A DNA stretch of 11,831 nt, from contig MU646720.1 of NCBI GenBank assembly GCA_026770585.1, forward strand, positions 316,074 to 327,904, given 5' to 3'. Positions 1 to 8,331 of the stretch are shown here, in pieces. Below the pieces are notes generated by a model. It searched no databases, was not told the origin of the DNA, and saw nothing but the letters and a program-made list of their open reading frames with translations. The stretch comes from Baffinella frigidus (lineage: Eukaryota; Cryptophyceae; Cryptomonadales; Baffinellaceae). Position numbers and translations under genes: made by a program. The first letter of the stretch is position 1. Each line of letters opens with the position of its first letter.

Positions 1-56
<56 letters not shown>

Positions 57-127
57 CGCTCTCTATCTATCTCTCGCGCGCGCTCTCTATCTCTCTCGCT
101 CTCGCTCTTTCTCTCTTTCTCTCTCTC
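1..127. repeat. (CT)n microsatellite
   Basis: An almost pure CT dinucleotide run, with CTCG, CTAT and CGCG interruptions towards the right. On the RRP41 sense strand it is a purine (GA)n tract inside the intron after exon 4. Confidence 0.95.
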
Positions 128-132
128 ACCAC

Positions 133-163
133 CTCGATGGCAACGTAAATCTGTGCGCTCCAG
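133..163 (-). pseudogene. RRP41 exon 4 relic (4B), 3' end only
   Basis: Minus-strand translation gives S-A-Q-I-Y-V-A-I-E, matching R-A-Q-I-D-V-T-L-E at the end of exon 4A. It is followed by a possible donor GTGGTGAG at 132. There is no sign of the first two thirds of the exon. It lies downstream of the intact copy in the transcript and abuts the CT microsatellite. Confidence 0.6.
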
Positions 164-171
164 GCCTTTGT

Positions 172-312
172 AAACCCTAAACCCTCAGCCCTCAGCCCTC
201 AGCCCTCAGCCCCACACCTATAAACCCTGACACTACAACCTAAACTCCAAACCGAGTAGTAAGCCCCACACCGGCCATCGTAAAACCTAAAATCTAAGTC
301 CTCCCCCCTTAC
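172..312. repeat. Degenerate CCCTAAA / CCCTCAG heptads
   Basis: Short runs of CCCTAAACCCTCAGCC type decaying into loosely related AC-rich sequence. Here the C-rich strand is antisense to RRP41, the opposite of the polarity at 1690-2505. Confidence 0.75.
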
Positions 313-348
313 TTTTAACCCATCAGCACTAAGCTCGGAGCCGCATAC

Positions 349-457
349 CTCGAGGGTAACGTCGATCTGGGCGCGCGGGTGCAGCTCCAGGAAAATGACT
401 GACTCCAACGTCTGTTTGACCATCGTCGCCACCTCCATCAGCGTCGTGTCTGTCCGC
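349..457 (-). CDS. RRP41: RRP41 exon 4 (4A, intact copy)
   Basis: This 109-nt exon completes an Arg codon and encodes 36 residues from RTDTTLMEV through QIDVTLE. VKQTLESVIFLELHPRAQID matches the family helix and strand (R-Q-T-x-E-A-x-I-L-x-x-L-x-P-R-S-Q-I-D-I). The acceptor is CTGCAG at 463-458 and the donor is GTATGC at 348. Phase 0 at the 3' end. The next family residues (V-L-Q-A-D-G-G) are not in the window. Confidence 0.88.
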
Positions 458-1839
458 CTGCAGCGGGGGTCACTTCAGAGGTTGTGCAAGCACCAGGGGG
501 GCGTGTTTCTGGGTGTCCTTCGCTCAAGGACAGCCATCCACCAGACCATCCAGAGCTGGTGGATGACTTTTTGGGTGTTCGAATGGTGCACGCAATCACC
601 CAAACGATCGTAAGCACTGCACTTCCCCCACAGCCGGGATGCCAGTTTGCAGTAGTATTAAGTGGGATGCCAGTGTGCAGCAGTATTAACTTAGTGGGAT
701 GCCAGTTTGCAGTAGTATTAATTGTCATTGTCGGTTAATGACACTTCGACCGGATTTTCGGAGGGCTTACCGGCGCTTCGGGTTCCGGATTCGATAGACC
801 GAGACAGAGCTACAGGGTGTGCCGGCACATGGATTTCGGGTTCCGGATTCCGGGTTTCGGGAGTAGGGGCGCTTTTTGCGGTCGGATTGCGACGCGGCGA
901 AAGGGGGGCATGATCACTCTGGGTCTGACTCTGCCTCACTCGGGTTGACGGACTATCCTCAAGTTGACAAGCTTGGTTCGCGGTACGAATCCGTCAACTT
1001 TCGAGTGGAAAAGAGCCCGGGCTCACCAAAATGGGTGAAACCAAATAGACTGAGACAGAGCTAGAGAGTGTGCCAGCGCCAGGGTTTCGGGTTTCGGAGT
1101 TCGGGTGTCAGATTTCGGGTGGGTTCGAGGGTAGTGTATCTGCGCTTTTTACGGTCGGACTGCGACGCGGCGAAGAGGGCCAGCTCTATCTCAAGTCTAT
1201 CTGGGCTCACCAATCTGGCAAACCCGGGCTCTTTTCCGCTCCAAAGTTAACAAAGTTTTTACCGCAAACCCAGCGTGTCAACGTGAGAACAGTCGGTCAA
1301 CCCGAGCGAGACAGAGCTAGTGTTCGAGTTTCGGGTTTCGGGTTTCGAGTTTCGGGATTGGGGTGTCGGGTGTCGGATGTCGGGTTTCGGGATTTGGGAT
1401 TCGAGGGTGGCCACCAATCTGGCAAACCCGGGTTCTTTTCCGCTCCAAAGTTAACAAAGTTTTACCACAAGCCCAGCGTGTCACCTTGAGAATAGTCGGT
1501 CAACCCGAGTGAGGCAGAGCTAGTGTTCGAGTTCCGGGTTTCGGGCTTCGAGTTTCGGGATTGGGGTGTCGGGTGTCGGATGTCGGGTTTCGGGATTTGG
1601 GACTCGAGGGTAGTGCACCGGCGCTTTTTGCGGTCGGACTGCGACGCGGCGAAAGGGGCCATGATCACTCTGCAGTTCACCACCGCCCTGGATTCCGGTT
1701 TGGGGTTTGGGGTTTGGGGGTTGGGGGTTGGTGTTTGGGGTGTGGGGTTTGGGGTTTGGGGTTTGGGGTTTATGGTTTATGGTTTATGGTTTATGGTTTA
1801 TGGTTTATGGTCTATGGTTTATGGTGTAAGGTTCAGGGT

Positions 1840-1892
<53 letters not shown>

Positions 1893-3207
1893 GGTTTAGG
1901 GTTTGGGGTTTAGGGTTCAGGGTTTAGGGCGGAACCTGTCGTGTTGCTCTAGTGACCGCTGCGTGCACTCGTGCGGGCCCGAGACGCTCGCCACCACCTG
2001 TTGAGTGTTGGTGTTCGGTGCGTCAGGGTGGACGATATAATTCCGGCGTCGACCGCATCACGTTCCGGTGTCGACCGCATTGCGGTATTCCGTACCACGA
2101 TACGGTATTCATTACGGCATTATGTATCACTCTACGGTCCGCTTTACGGCATTCCATATCACGATACGGTATTCATTACGGCATGCCGTATCAGCTACGG
2201 TACTGCACAGCGTCGAGCGTGGATTGCCCTGGTTTGACGCCGGAACTAGAGCGCCCCCCGGATCCTGTCGTGTTGCTCTAGTGACCGCTGCGTGCACTCG
2301 TGCGGGCCCGAGACGCTCGCCACCACCTTTTGAAAGGGGTTTAGGGTTCAAGGTTTAGGGTTTAGGGTTTAGGGTCTAGGGTTTAAGGTCTAGGGTTTAG
2401 GGTTGAGGGTCTAGGTTCGAGGGTCGGGGGTCTCGGTTTGAGGGTTTAAGGTTTAGGGTTTAGGGTTTAGGGTTCAGCGTTCAGGGCTTAGGGTTTACGG
2501 TTTAGGGGAGGTGCGTAAGGCTCTGAGTGGACGGTTCGAGAGTGGCGCTGGGGCAGGTTGAACCGCATGAGGAGCGCTAGAATTCCCGGTAGATCCGTGT
2601 TTACATCCGTCAAAAAAAATCAAACACTCCTAACAGTCGTACAAATCGGACGATGGGAAACGAACTCGGCAAAGTCCACTTCGCAGTCCTGGTAGCCTCT
2701 AATCCAACACTTTCCCCACGCTCTAGCTCTACACTTCTCGGGTTGAACGACTTTTCTCAAGGTGACATCCCAGGTTTGCGGTACGAATCCGTCATCTTTG
2801 GCGCGGGATAGAGCCTACCACGCCAGAGTGCAGGAGGGGGTTGAATTTTTTAAAACACCACAGGATGTGTTCTTTGACTTTTGAAAACCACTGCCTTGAG
2901 GGGAAATTGACTTTTGGCAACCCCTTCCAAGAATCTGGCGTGGTAGTCTCACCGGAATGGTGAGAGACCAAATAGACTGGGACACAGCTAGGTAGCCCCT
3001 AAGCGAGCCACCGCCCCCCGCTGCCGGTGCAACCAAGGGACTGACGGTGAGTGTGTGTGGGGCGCCTACCTTTGAAATCCCCTGCTCGAGCAGGGCGCTG
3101 CCCGTCGCGTTGCTCACAACCCCCAGCTTCGCGTGCACCTTGCGCAGCTCACCCGGCCTTCGACCGTCCACCCGCAGCCCGCACAGGTCCACGAATTCCA
3201 CCTTCAT
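349..3207 (-). CDS. RRP41: Exosome core subunit RRP41/EXOSC4 (RNase PH-like), N-terminal half, exons 1-4; continues off the left edge
   Basis: RRP41 is a subunit of the RNase PH-like ring of the RNA exosome, which threads RNA for 3'-end processing and decay in nucleus and cytoplasm. Joining 3207-3070, 1997-1936 (or the identical 2326-2265), 1687-1619 and 457-349 gives 378 nt, exactly 126 codons, with intron phases agreeing at every junction. Visible family motifs: G-LRVDGRRPGELRK near residues 10-23 (the RRP41 signature), SALLEQGISK at 37-46, VSGPHE at about 50-55, HDRAVVNC at 65-72, MAPF at 76-79, the basic DRKKRRR stretch, then VKQTLESVIFLELHPRAQID at about 102-121. In this family a conserved block on a second glycine-rich motif follows and must lie left of position 1. 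The usual length is about 240-250 residues, so about half is present. RRP46 and MTR3 are related alternatives, but the VDGRRPGELR block favours RRP41. The symbol is by family recognition, without a database search. Confidence 0.9.
637..722. repeat. About 29-bp minisatellite, three units
   Basis: Three tandem units built on GGGATGCCAGTTTGCAGTAG followed by TATTAA, with small changes in the middle unit. It lies in RRP41 intron 3. Next to it, at about 536-567, a short inverted repeat pairs ATCCACCAG with CTGGTGGAT. The rest of 458-868 holds nothing I recognise. Confidence 0.85.
869..920 (-). pseudogene. RRP41 exon 3 relic (3C), frameshifted
   Basis: It aligns with exon 3A from about V-I-M through K-S, with one extra base in the C/T run encoding A-P-F, which throws the basic segment out of frame. 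The donor GTGCAC has become a C-rich non-GT sequence and the upstream end runs into an E element instead of an acceptor. Confidence 0.8.
925..1064. mobile_element. E-family inverted-repeat element E1 (about 140 bp)
   Basis: The ends CTGACTCTGCCTCACTC and, inverted, CTAGCTCTGTCTCAGTC form imperfect 17-bp terminal inverted repeats. Internally AAGTTGACA pairs with TCAACTTTC. It is the reverse orientation of E2 and E3 and the same orientation as E4. No target duplication is visible. Confidence 0.8.
1078..1137. repeat. TTTCGGG heptads beside exon 3 copy 3B
   Basis: Degenerate GGTTTCGG units, C-rich on the RRP41 sense strand. The same array recurs at 1321-1400 and 1528-1605, each time in the order E element, TTTCGGG array, exon 3 copy. 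Confidence 0.8.
1141..1182 (-). pseudogene. RRP41 exon 3 relic (3B), 5'-truncated by an E element
   Basis: Minus-strand translation retains L-F-A-A-S-Q-S-D-R-K-K-R in frame with 3A. The preceding A-V-V-N-C-R-V-I-M coding bases are replaced by the end of an E element (E2). The donor position reads AGATAC, with no GT or GC. Confidence 0.8.
1180..1320. mobile_element. E-family element E2 (about 140 bp)
   Basis: Aligns along its length with the reverse complement of E1 (shared internal CCCGGGCTCTTTTCC and GGTCAACCCGAG-type blocks) and ends in GAGACAGAGCTAG. Its left end truncates exon relic 3B. Confidence 0.78.
1321..1605. repeat. Two TTTCGGG arrays flanking element E3
   Basis: The stretches 1321-1400 and 1528-1605 are near copies of each other (shared GATTGGGGTGTCGGGTGTCG block). 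They mark a tandem duplication of about 200 bp containing an E element, an array and an exon 3 copy. Confidence 0.8.
1409..1523. mobile_element. E-family element E3, left end missing
   Basis: Nearly identical to E2 from CCACCAATCTGGCAAACC to the terminal GAGGCAGAGCTAG, but lacking the outer left repeat. It follows directly on the GATTCGAGGGT sequence that elsewhere precedes an exon 3 copy, so an exon copy was deleted here together with the element's end. Confidence 0.75.
1619..1687 (-). CDS. RRP41: RRP41 exon 3 (3A, intact copy)
   Basis: This 69-nt exon encodes AVVNCRVIMAPFAASQSDRK followed by KR, with one base borrowed at the start and two left at the end. The acceptor is CCAG at 1691-1688 and the donor is GTGCAC at 1618. 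The family equivalent is the strand with A-L-V-N-x-x-Y-S-x-A-x-F and the following basic R-K-R-R segment. It is the only one of three recognisable copies with the full length, an open frame and both splice sites; it is also the first met by the transcript. Confidence 0.88.
1697..1935. repeat. Heptad array in homogeneous blocks: TTTGGGG, TTTATGG, TTGAGGG, TTTAGGG
   Basis: Four successive blocks of seven-base units, each block nearly pure: GTTTGGG-type to about 1770, TTTATGG to about 1825, TTGAGGG (about nine units) to about 1895, then TTTAGGG. It fills RRP41 intron 2 and is C-rich on the sense strand. Confidence 0.92.
1936..1997 (-). CDS. RRP41: RRP41 exon 2, downstream copy (2B) with canonical splice sites
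   Basis: This 62-nt exon encodes VVASVSGPHECTQRSLEQHD plus two bases of the next Arg codon. It corresponds to the family's V-Y-G-P-H-E segment. The acceptor is AACAG and the donor is GTTCCG. Joined to exon 3 it restores H-D-R-A-V-V-N-C, matching the family's P-D-R-A-L-V-N. The coding bases are identical to the copy at 2265-2326. Of the two, this is the one with a GT donor, so it is the likelier constitutive exon. Confidence 0.85.
2036..2210. repeat. ACGGTATTC/ACGGCAT repeat-rich block between the two exon 2 copies
   Basis: GTCGACCGCAT occurs twice 28 bp apart. CACGATACGGTATTCATTAC occurs at about 2096 and again at 2160 (64-bp period). Many short TACGG/CCGTA inverted repeats follow. No coding signal is seen. 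Confidence 0.7.
2265..2326 (-). CDS. RRP41: RRP41 exon 2, upstream copy (2A), identical sequence but non-GT donor
   Basis: All 62 coding bases match copy 2B, while the introns on both sides are unrelated beyond one to a few bases. The acceptor is CAAAAG. The expected donor position reads GATCCG instead of GTTCCG, so normal GT (or GC) splicing after this copy is not possible. Including both copies would shift the frame (62 is not a multiple of 3). It could be a recent dead duplicate, or a copy held identical by gene conversion; if GA donors are used in this organism it could be an alternative exon. Confidence 0.6.
2336..2505. repeat. TTTAGGG-type heptad array
   Basis: Degenerate TTTAGGG, GTCTAGGG and TTGAGGG units upstream of exon 2A in RRP41 intron 1; C-rich on the sense strand. 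The stretch 2506-2722 beyond it is unique sequence without a recognisable feature. Confidence 0.9.
2723..2991. mobile_element. E-family element E4, split by a nested F element
   Basis: The ends CTAGCTCT and ACAGCTAG are inverted. The internal GCGGTACGAATCCGTCA and the right part CCAAATAGACTGGGACA align with E1 in the same orientation. A 126-bp F element sits at 2818-2943. Removing it and one TA leaves about 141 bp, the E-family length. Confidence 0.82.
2818..2943. mobile_element. F-family element F1 (126 bp), nested in E4, TA target duplication
   Basis: Terminal inverted repeats CCACGCCAGA and TCTGGCGTGG enclose a body containing TTGACTTTTGAAAACCA and AATTGACTTTTGGCAACCCC. TA lies on both sides. 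Excising the element with one TA gives GAGCCTAGTCTCACC, the same length as the intact segment in E1. A second copy of equal length lies inverted at 9994-10119. Confidence 0.85.
3070..3207 (-). CDS. RRP41: RRP41 exon 1 (start codon, residues 1-46)
   Basis: The ATG at 3207 opens a 46-codon exon beginning MKVEFVDLCGLRVDGRRPGE and ending in EQGISK. It closes with CAAAG followed by the donor GTAGGC at 3069. This start is preferred because the family N-terminus begins only a few residues before the G-x-R-V-D-G-R-R motif. It exists as a single copy, unlike exons 2-4. Phase 0 at the 3' end fits exon 2, which starts with V-V-A (the family has K-V/A-L-A-V here). Confidence 0.9.
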
Positions 3208-3559
3208 CTTCTGATCTCGCCCGATGCGTGAATTCCGCTCTGATGCTCAGCCCCGCACGGCCGCTGTCTCCCGTCGACAGCCCCCTCGCTCCCCTCCAAA
3301 CTTCACCGCAGACGATGCTCGGTGGGACCCAGACAGACAAGACCACCCAGGGTGCAGGGCCTTCAATACCAGCGCCTCTGCGCTCGTTGCACACCTCTGT
3401 CCTGCTTGCACGTACGCCGGTGTAGCTTCTCAGACGGGAGACAGAATCCCTTCTCGGAATCTCACCCCAGCACGATTTCGGCTCGTTCTTGGCAACTTTG
3501 GGGGGCAAAGTCAACCCTTGCGCCCCACCACAAAAGTTGACATCGCTAAAAGTTGACGA
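3208..3559. promoter_or_regulatory. Shared upstream region of the divergent RRP41 and AGM1 genes
   Basis: The two start codons are 352 bp apart and point away from each other, so transcription start sites and 5' leaders of both genes must fit here unless non-coding first exons exist. I see no convincing TATA box. There is no heptad array. AAAAGTTGAC occurs twice, about 15 bp apart, immediately before the AGM1 start, and AAAGTCAACC lies at 3508 in inverse orientation. GGGGCAA at 3501 can pair with TTG-GCCCC at about 3519. The assignment rests on geometry. Confidence 0.6.
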
Positions 3560-3665
3560 ATGATCCGAAAAATGTCCAAAATCACCGCCGCCGCGCTCTT
3601 CTCTGGGGGCAAGGCGCCGAAGGACACCGCGCAAGGGACCACGCGAATCGCGTATGGCACTGCCG
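3560..3665 (+). CDS. AGM1: AGM1 exon 1 (residues 1-35 plus one base)
   Basis: Begins at ATG 3560 (MIRKMSKITAAALFSGG...) and reaches R-I-A-Y-G-T-A, with the donor GTGCGC at 3666. A second in-frame ATG at 3572 (MSKITAAAL) is an equally plausible start; both leave the family-typical short leader before Y-G-T-A-G. Single copy. Intron 1 (3666-3987) is 322 nt of unique sequence without heptads or elements. Confidence 0.88.
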
Positions 3666-6600
3666 GTGCGCTTTCCCCGTCACGCACCTCCCCGCCCACG
3701 CTCGGTGTCGTTCAGCAGACAGGAGAAACGAACCAGGTCTCGAATCCATGAAGTCAAACAGAGGTGGTGACGTGGACCGCGAGGACAGAGAGAAAGAGGG
3801 AGATGAACGTGGCACACTGGAACGATCGCGGACGCTGCAGTGCGAGCAGTGCCCGTGTGCTCCGCCTCCCGCCTGCTTTCCACTTCTACGCCCTGTCCTG
3901 TCTCGATGTAGACCGAGTCCCGCCCATCTCTGCGAACGAATCTCAAGTCGGGCGGTGCTGAGCAATGACACAACCGTGGGGGCGCAGGCTTCCGCGCCAA
4001 GGCTGAGCTGCTCGAGGCTGTCATGTACCCCCCATCCCTACCTCTGCCTGAGTTAACCTGGCTCCTAATGAGGAGACCCGAAGTTGATTTCGCTGGTTTG
4101 CGGTACAGATCATCAACTGTGGGTGTGAAAACGATCAGTTGACACGACTGAGGCAGAGCTAGTATCCCGCATAACAACCTCGCATCAAATTTTGTACTGG
4201 AATCGACCATGAGAGCGTCCCTCTCGCCTAAACCCTAAACCCTAAGCCCTGAACCCTAAACCCTACACTCTAAACCCTAAACCCTTTACCCTGAAAACTA
4301 AACCCTAAACCCTAAACCCTAAACCCCAAACCCTAAACCCTAAACACCAAACCCCAAACCCTAAACCCTAAACCCTAAACCCTAAACCCTAAACCCTAAA
4401 CCCTACACCCTGCACCCTACACCCTAAACCCTTCCCGCCCCCGTTGGGAAGGCTGGCCTCATCTATGGCAGGAACCCAGCATCTTTGCGTGTAGCACTAA
4501 ATAAGGGCCTACCCGATTCACCTTTTGGATCGAAGGCTACACAAGTACCGCGTGAGCGTGCTGGCGGCGTACGCCTCAACTTCATCTCGGAAGATAACTG
4601 AATCAGTTCCTTTTCGATGGGAGATTTCATCCCGGCGAGTATTTCTGAGAAACACGATTTCGGGGATCTCCGATTCGATTTGCAACGAAAATTACTACAC
4701 GGACGTGACTGAAAATGTCCGGTGTGTAGTAATTTTCGTTGCCAGGATCGTATTTCTCAGAAATACTACCCAGGATGAGATTGAATAGGAGAAATTACTA
4801 AGGGCATAGTAGATTCATTTAGGCCTCCTAATTAAATGAACAGGTCTAATTAGGGAACTGATTCAGTTATCTTTCGAGATGAAACTGTACCACGGTTTTA
4901 GAGTGCAGGAGTTAGGGTTCAGGATTCGGGTTTTATCTACTAGGGCTGAGGGTTTAGGATACACCTAAACCGTGGAAGGCTCGGATCTGGTACCTGGGTG
5001 CGAGCCTGTCGGTTTTATCTGCGGAAACGATACCACCAACTCTCACAGCTTGGGCAAATCCCCGATTTTTTGTTTCCCGATTTCAAGGGAAATTGGAGCC
5101 GTTGAAGTCGGATTCCGACTTCAACCCCCTTGAAATCCCAAATCGAAAATCGTCGATTTGCCCACGCCGTGAGGGTTGGTGGTAAAAAAGTAGACTTTTT
5201 CGTCACTCGTCAAGTTGATTCTCACCGTGAAAACAAGCCACTTTTGGCGTATCATCCCAAAAGTGGCTTGTTTTCAAGGTGATCATCAACTTTACGCGTG
5301 ACGACAAAGTCTACTTTTTCATCGTTTCCGCAGATCAGGTTGCGAGCGCTAAACCCTCATCCCTAATCCCTAGACCCCGAACCCTAAACCCCACCCACCC
5401 CAAATAAGGGCCCACCCGATCCACCTTTTGGATCGAACCCTACGTAGGTACCGTGGGGGGGGTGCTGTCGGCACACACACAGCCTTGGCATGTGGGAGAG
5501 CCTGAAGTTGAGCCGCATGATGAAGCCTGAAGCTGAGCCTGGTGATGAGCCTGAAGTTGAGCCTGGCGATGGCCCGAGGTTGAGCCTGATGGATCGAACT
5601 CAACGCAGGTACCGTGTGGGGGTTCTGGGGACGCACGGGCAGCCTTGTTCGGTTTCGGACTAACCCCTCATAAACCCTGATCCCTCATCCCTGGGTTCTC
5701 AAACGCTACACCCCACGCAGGGTGTATTCTCAACACCCTGCGATCCCAAACGCTACACCCTACGCAGCCTTGTTCGGGTTCGGACTAACCCCTCAGCCAT
5801 AAGCCCTGATCCCTCATCCCTAATCCCAAACCCTCCACTCTGCAGGTACCGAGTGGGCGTGCTGGCGGCGCTGCGCGCGGCTTCGACGGGCAAGACCCCC
5901 CCAACCCTACACCCACACCACCAAACCCTACACCCTAAACCCCAAACCCTGAAACCAAAACCATGAACCATACATCCTACACCCTACATCCTAAACCCTA
6001 AACCCTGAACCCTAGACCCTAAACCCTAAACCCTAGACCCTAAACCCTAGACCCTAGACCCTAAACCCTAAACCCTAAACCCTAAACCCTAAACCTTAAA
6101 CCCTGTACCCTAATCCAGGCAAGGCCACGGGCGTCTGCATCACCGCGTCGCACAACGAAGAGCAGGACAACGGCTCCAAGGTCTGTCCTGCCTGGTTCAG
6201 GCAAACCGTTGTACAAGGACGCTCTGGTGTAGGGTGGCAGACTTTACACCTGATCCATATACTACACTCAACGTGAACGGGCATTCAGGCATCGGCATCA
6301 AGTCGTTTCTGGGGTCCAACGGTGCTGAGCAAAATCCAGGGGGGGGGGGTGCTAAGCACGCACATCAGGCGTGAGCCTGAAGAGGGAGTGCGAGAGATAA
6401 ATTTCGGCCGACGCCTGGTGCCAACAAACCCTAGCCCCTAAACCCTACACTTGTTTCGAAACAGGTTGTGGGCCCCAAAGGGGGGATACTCGCGGGGGAC
6501 TGGGAGGGCCCTGTACCCTGTGGACACGACCACCGATAAAATCATTGTAAATCATTTTTTTTATAACCCCGTTAAAAACACCAGAACTCCTTCCTCGACA

Positions 6601-7139
6601 CACCCAATGAACACTGCAAATTCCGGAAACAGGTTGTGGGCCCCGACGGTACAAATAAACCCCAAACCCTAAAGCTGTTTCGAACAGGTTGTGGACCCCG
6701 ACGGCGGGATGCTCCCGGGGGACTGGGAGGGCCCAGTACCGATACCAAAACCCCTCTCAAAATGCCTCCAACACCAGAATAAATCCTGAAGCTGGCAATC
6801 AGGTTGTGAGCCCCGACGGTACAAATAAAGCCTGAACCCCGAACCTGGCAACCAGGTTGTGGACCCCGACGGCGGGATGCTCGCGGGGGGGTGGGAGGGC
6901 CCCGCGACCGCGCTCGCCAACGCCCAGGCATATTCCACTCGGAGTCAGAACATTTCGCCTAAGTCAACTCCCCCTGAAAGCTAGCGCCTTAAGTCAAATG
7001 CCGGCCATGGTGCCCAGGTCCATCTAAACGAAAACAGGGGAAAGTTGACTTAGGTGAACTGGTTGACTTAGCTGAAATCTTGTGGCTCGGAGTGTATTCC
7101 CCACACCCCATACCCGGTACAGGCCTTCAACCCTGAACC

Positions 7140-7199
<60 letters not shown>

Positions 7200-8262
7200 A
7201 CCATATACCCCACACCCTAAACCCTAAAACCAAACCCTAAACCCCATACCCCAAATCCGCAGGACGAGGCCGGGGTTGCGGACGTGCTCGCGTCCCTCTT
7301 CCCGGGAGGTGCGCACACTCCCTGGTACAAATCTAGGACGCGACCGGAGTTGCACACACACGCCGTCTGCCAACAGGCGCGGTTTCAGTGTGTCTGACAC
7401 GGCTTGAGTGTGTCTATGCGCGTGTGAACCCGGCGTTGCGGACGTGCTCACGTCCCTCTTCCCTGGAGGTGCGTTCCTGCGAACGCCATCTATGCCCCGG
7501 GAGCGGCATCCTGCACAGTGTTTCCAAACCCCTCAAGTGAAATGTGTTTTTCGACATCAGGGGTTGTGCCTGCGAACGAGATCACGGTCGTGATCGGACG
7601 TGACACGCGAGTCTCGTCCCCGGGCCTGTCCGCCAGCGTCGCCCAGGCAAACCCTACAACCTACACCAAAACCCCTAAATCCTACACCGCACCGCCCCAC
7701 CACACCGAACTGTCCATTTATGTTCGTGGTACTAATTCAGAATCGCTCGGTACAGGATAAAGACGTGTTATTAACCGACGTTTCGACCGGCTGGCTGGTA
7801 GATATTGAGTGTGAGTGTTGGACGTGACACGCGGGTCTCGTCCCCGGGCCTGTCAGCAAGCGTCGCCCAGGCAAACCCTACACCCTACACCCTACACCCT
7901 ATACCCTACACCCTACACCCTAGATCCTACATCCTCAACCCTACCCGAAACCCTACACCCTAAATCCTATAACCCTAAATCCTACACCCTAGACCCTAGA
8001 TCCTACATCCTCAACCCTACACGAAACCCTAAACCCTAAATCCTGTAACCCTACATCCTGTACCCTGGTGGATCCCCGGGCATGCCAGCTTGCGTCGCAC
8101 AGGTATTGGGTTTAGGATTTTGGGTGTAGGGTGTAGGGTGTAGGGGATGTAGGGGGTGTAGGGTGTAGGGCGCAGGGTGTAGGGGGTAGGGGGTGTAGGG
8201 TGTAGGGTTGAGGGTTGAGGGGTGAGGGTTGAAGGTTGAGGGTTGAGGGTTGAGGGTTGAGG

Positions 8263-8296
<34 letters not shown>

Positions 8297-8297
8297 G

Positions 8298-8331
<34 letters not shown>

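Noticed and set aside
2127-2351. Minus-strand 74-codon frame over the exon 2A region.
   Set aside because: It is out of frame with the RRP41 reading V-S-G-P-H-E; the exon is 62 nt with splice borders.
3553-4056. A 167-codon plus-strand frame covering AGM1 exons 1 and 2.
   Set aside because: It runs in a different frame from Y-G-T-A-G in exon 1 and reads through intron 1; it contains no family motif.
4228-4432. A true chromosome end (telomere).
   Set aside because: Arrays are short, degenerate, in both orientations and flanked by coding exons on both sides, so they are interstitial.
4525-4788. Open frame M-D-R-R-L-H-K-Y-R-V-S-V-L-A-A that looks like an extended AGM1 exon.
   Set aside because: The part before Y-R-V is intron sequence duplicated at 5404-5440, a proper FRAKAELLEAV exon exists at 3988-4024, and the frame continues into a palindrome.
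5017-5335. tRNA or other structured RNA gene suggested by the cloverleaf-like layout.
   Set aside because: The arms are far too long and no tRNA-type A/B boxes are seen; a composite inverted-repeat element explains it better.
5497-5590. Coding repeat (E-P-E-V-E-P type acidic protein).
   Set aside because: The 24-bp units contain a one-base insertion, and the stretch lies between relics of exon 3 inside an intron.
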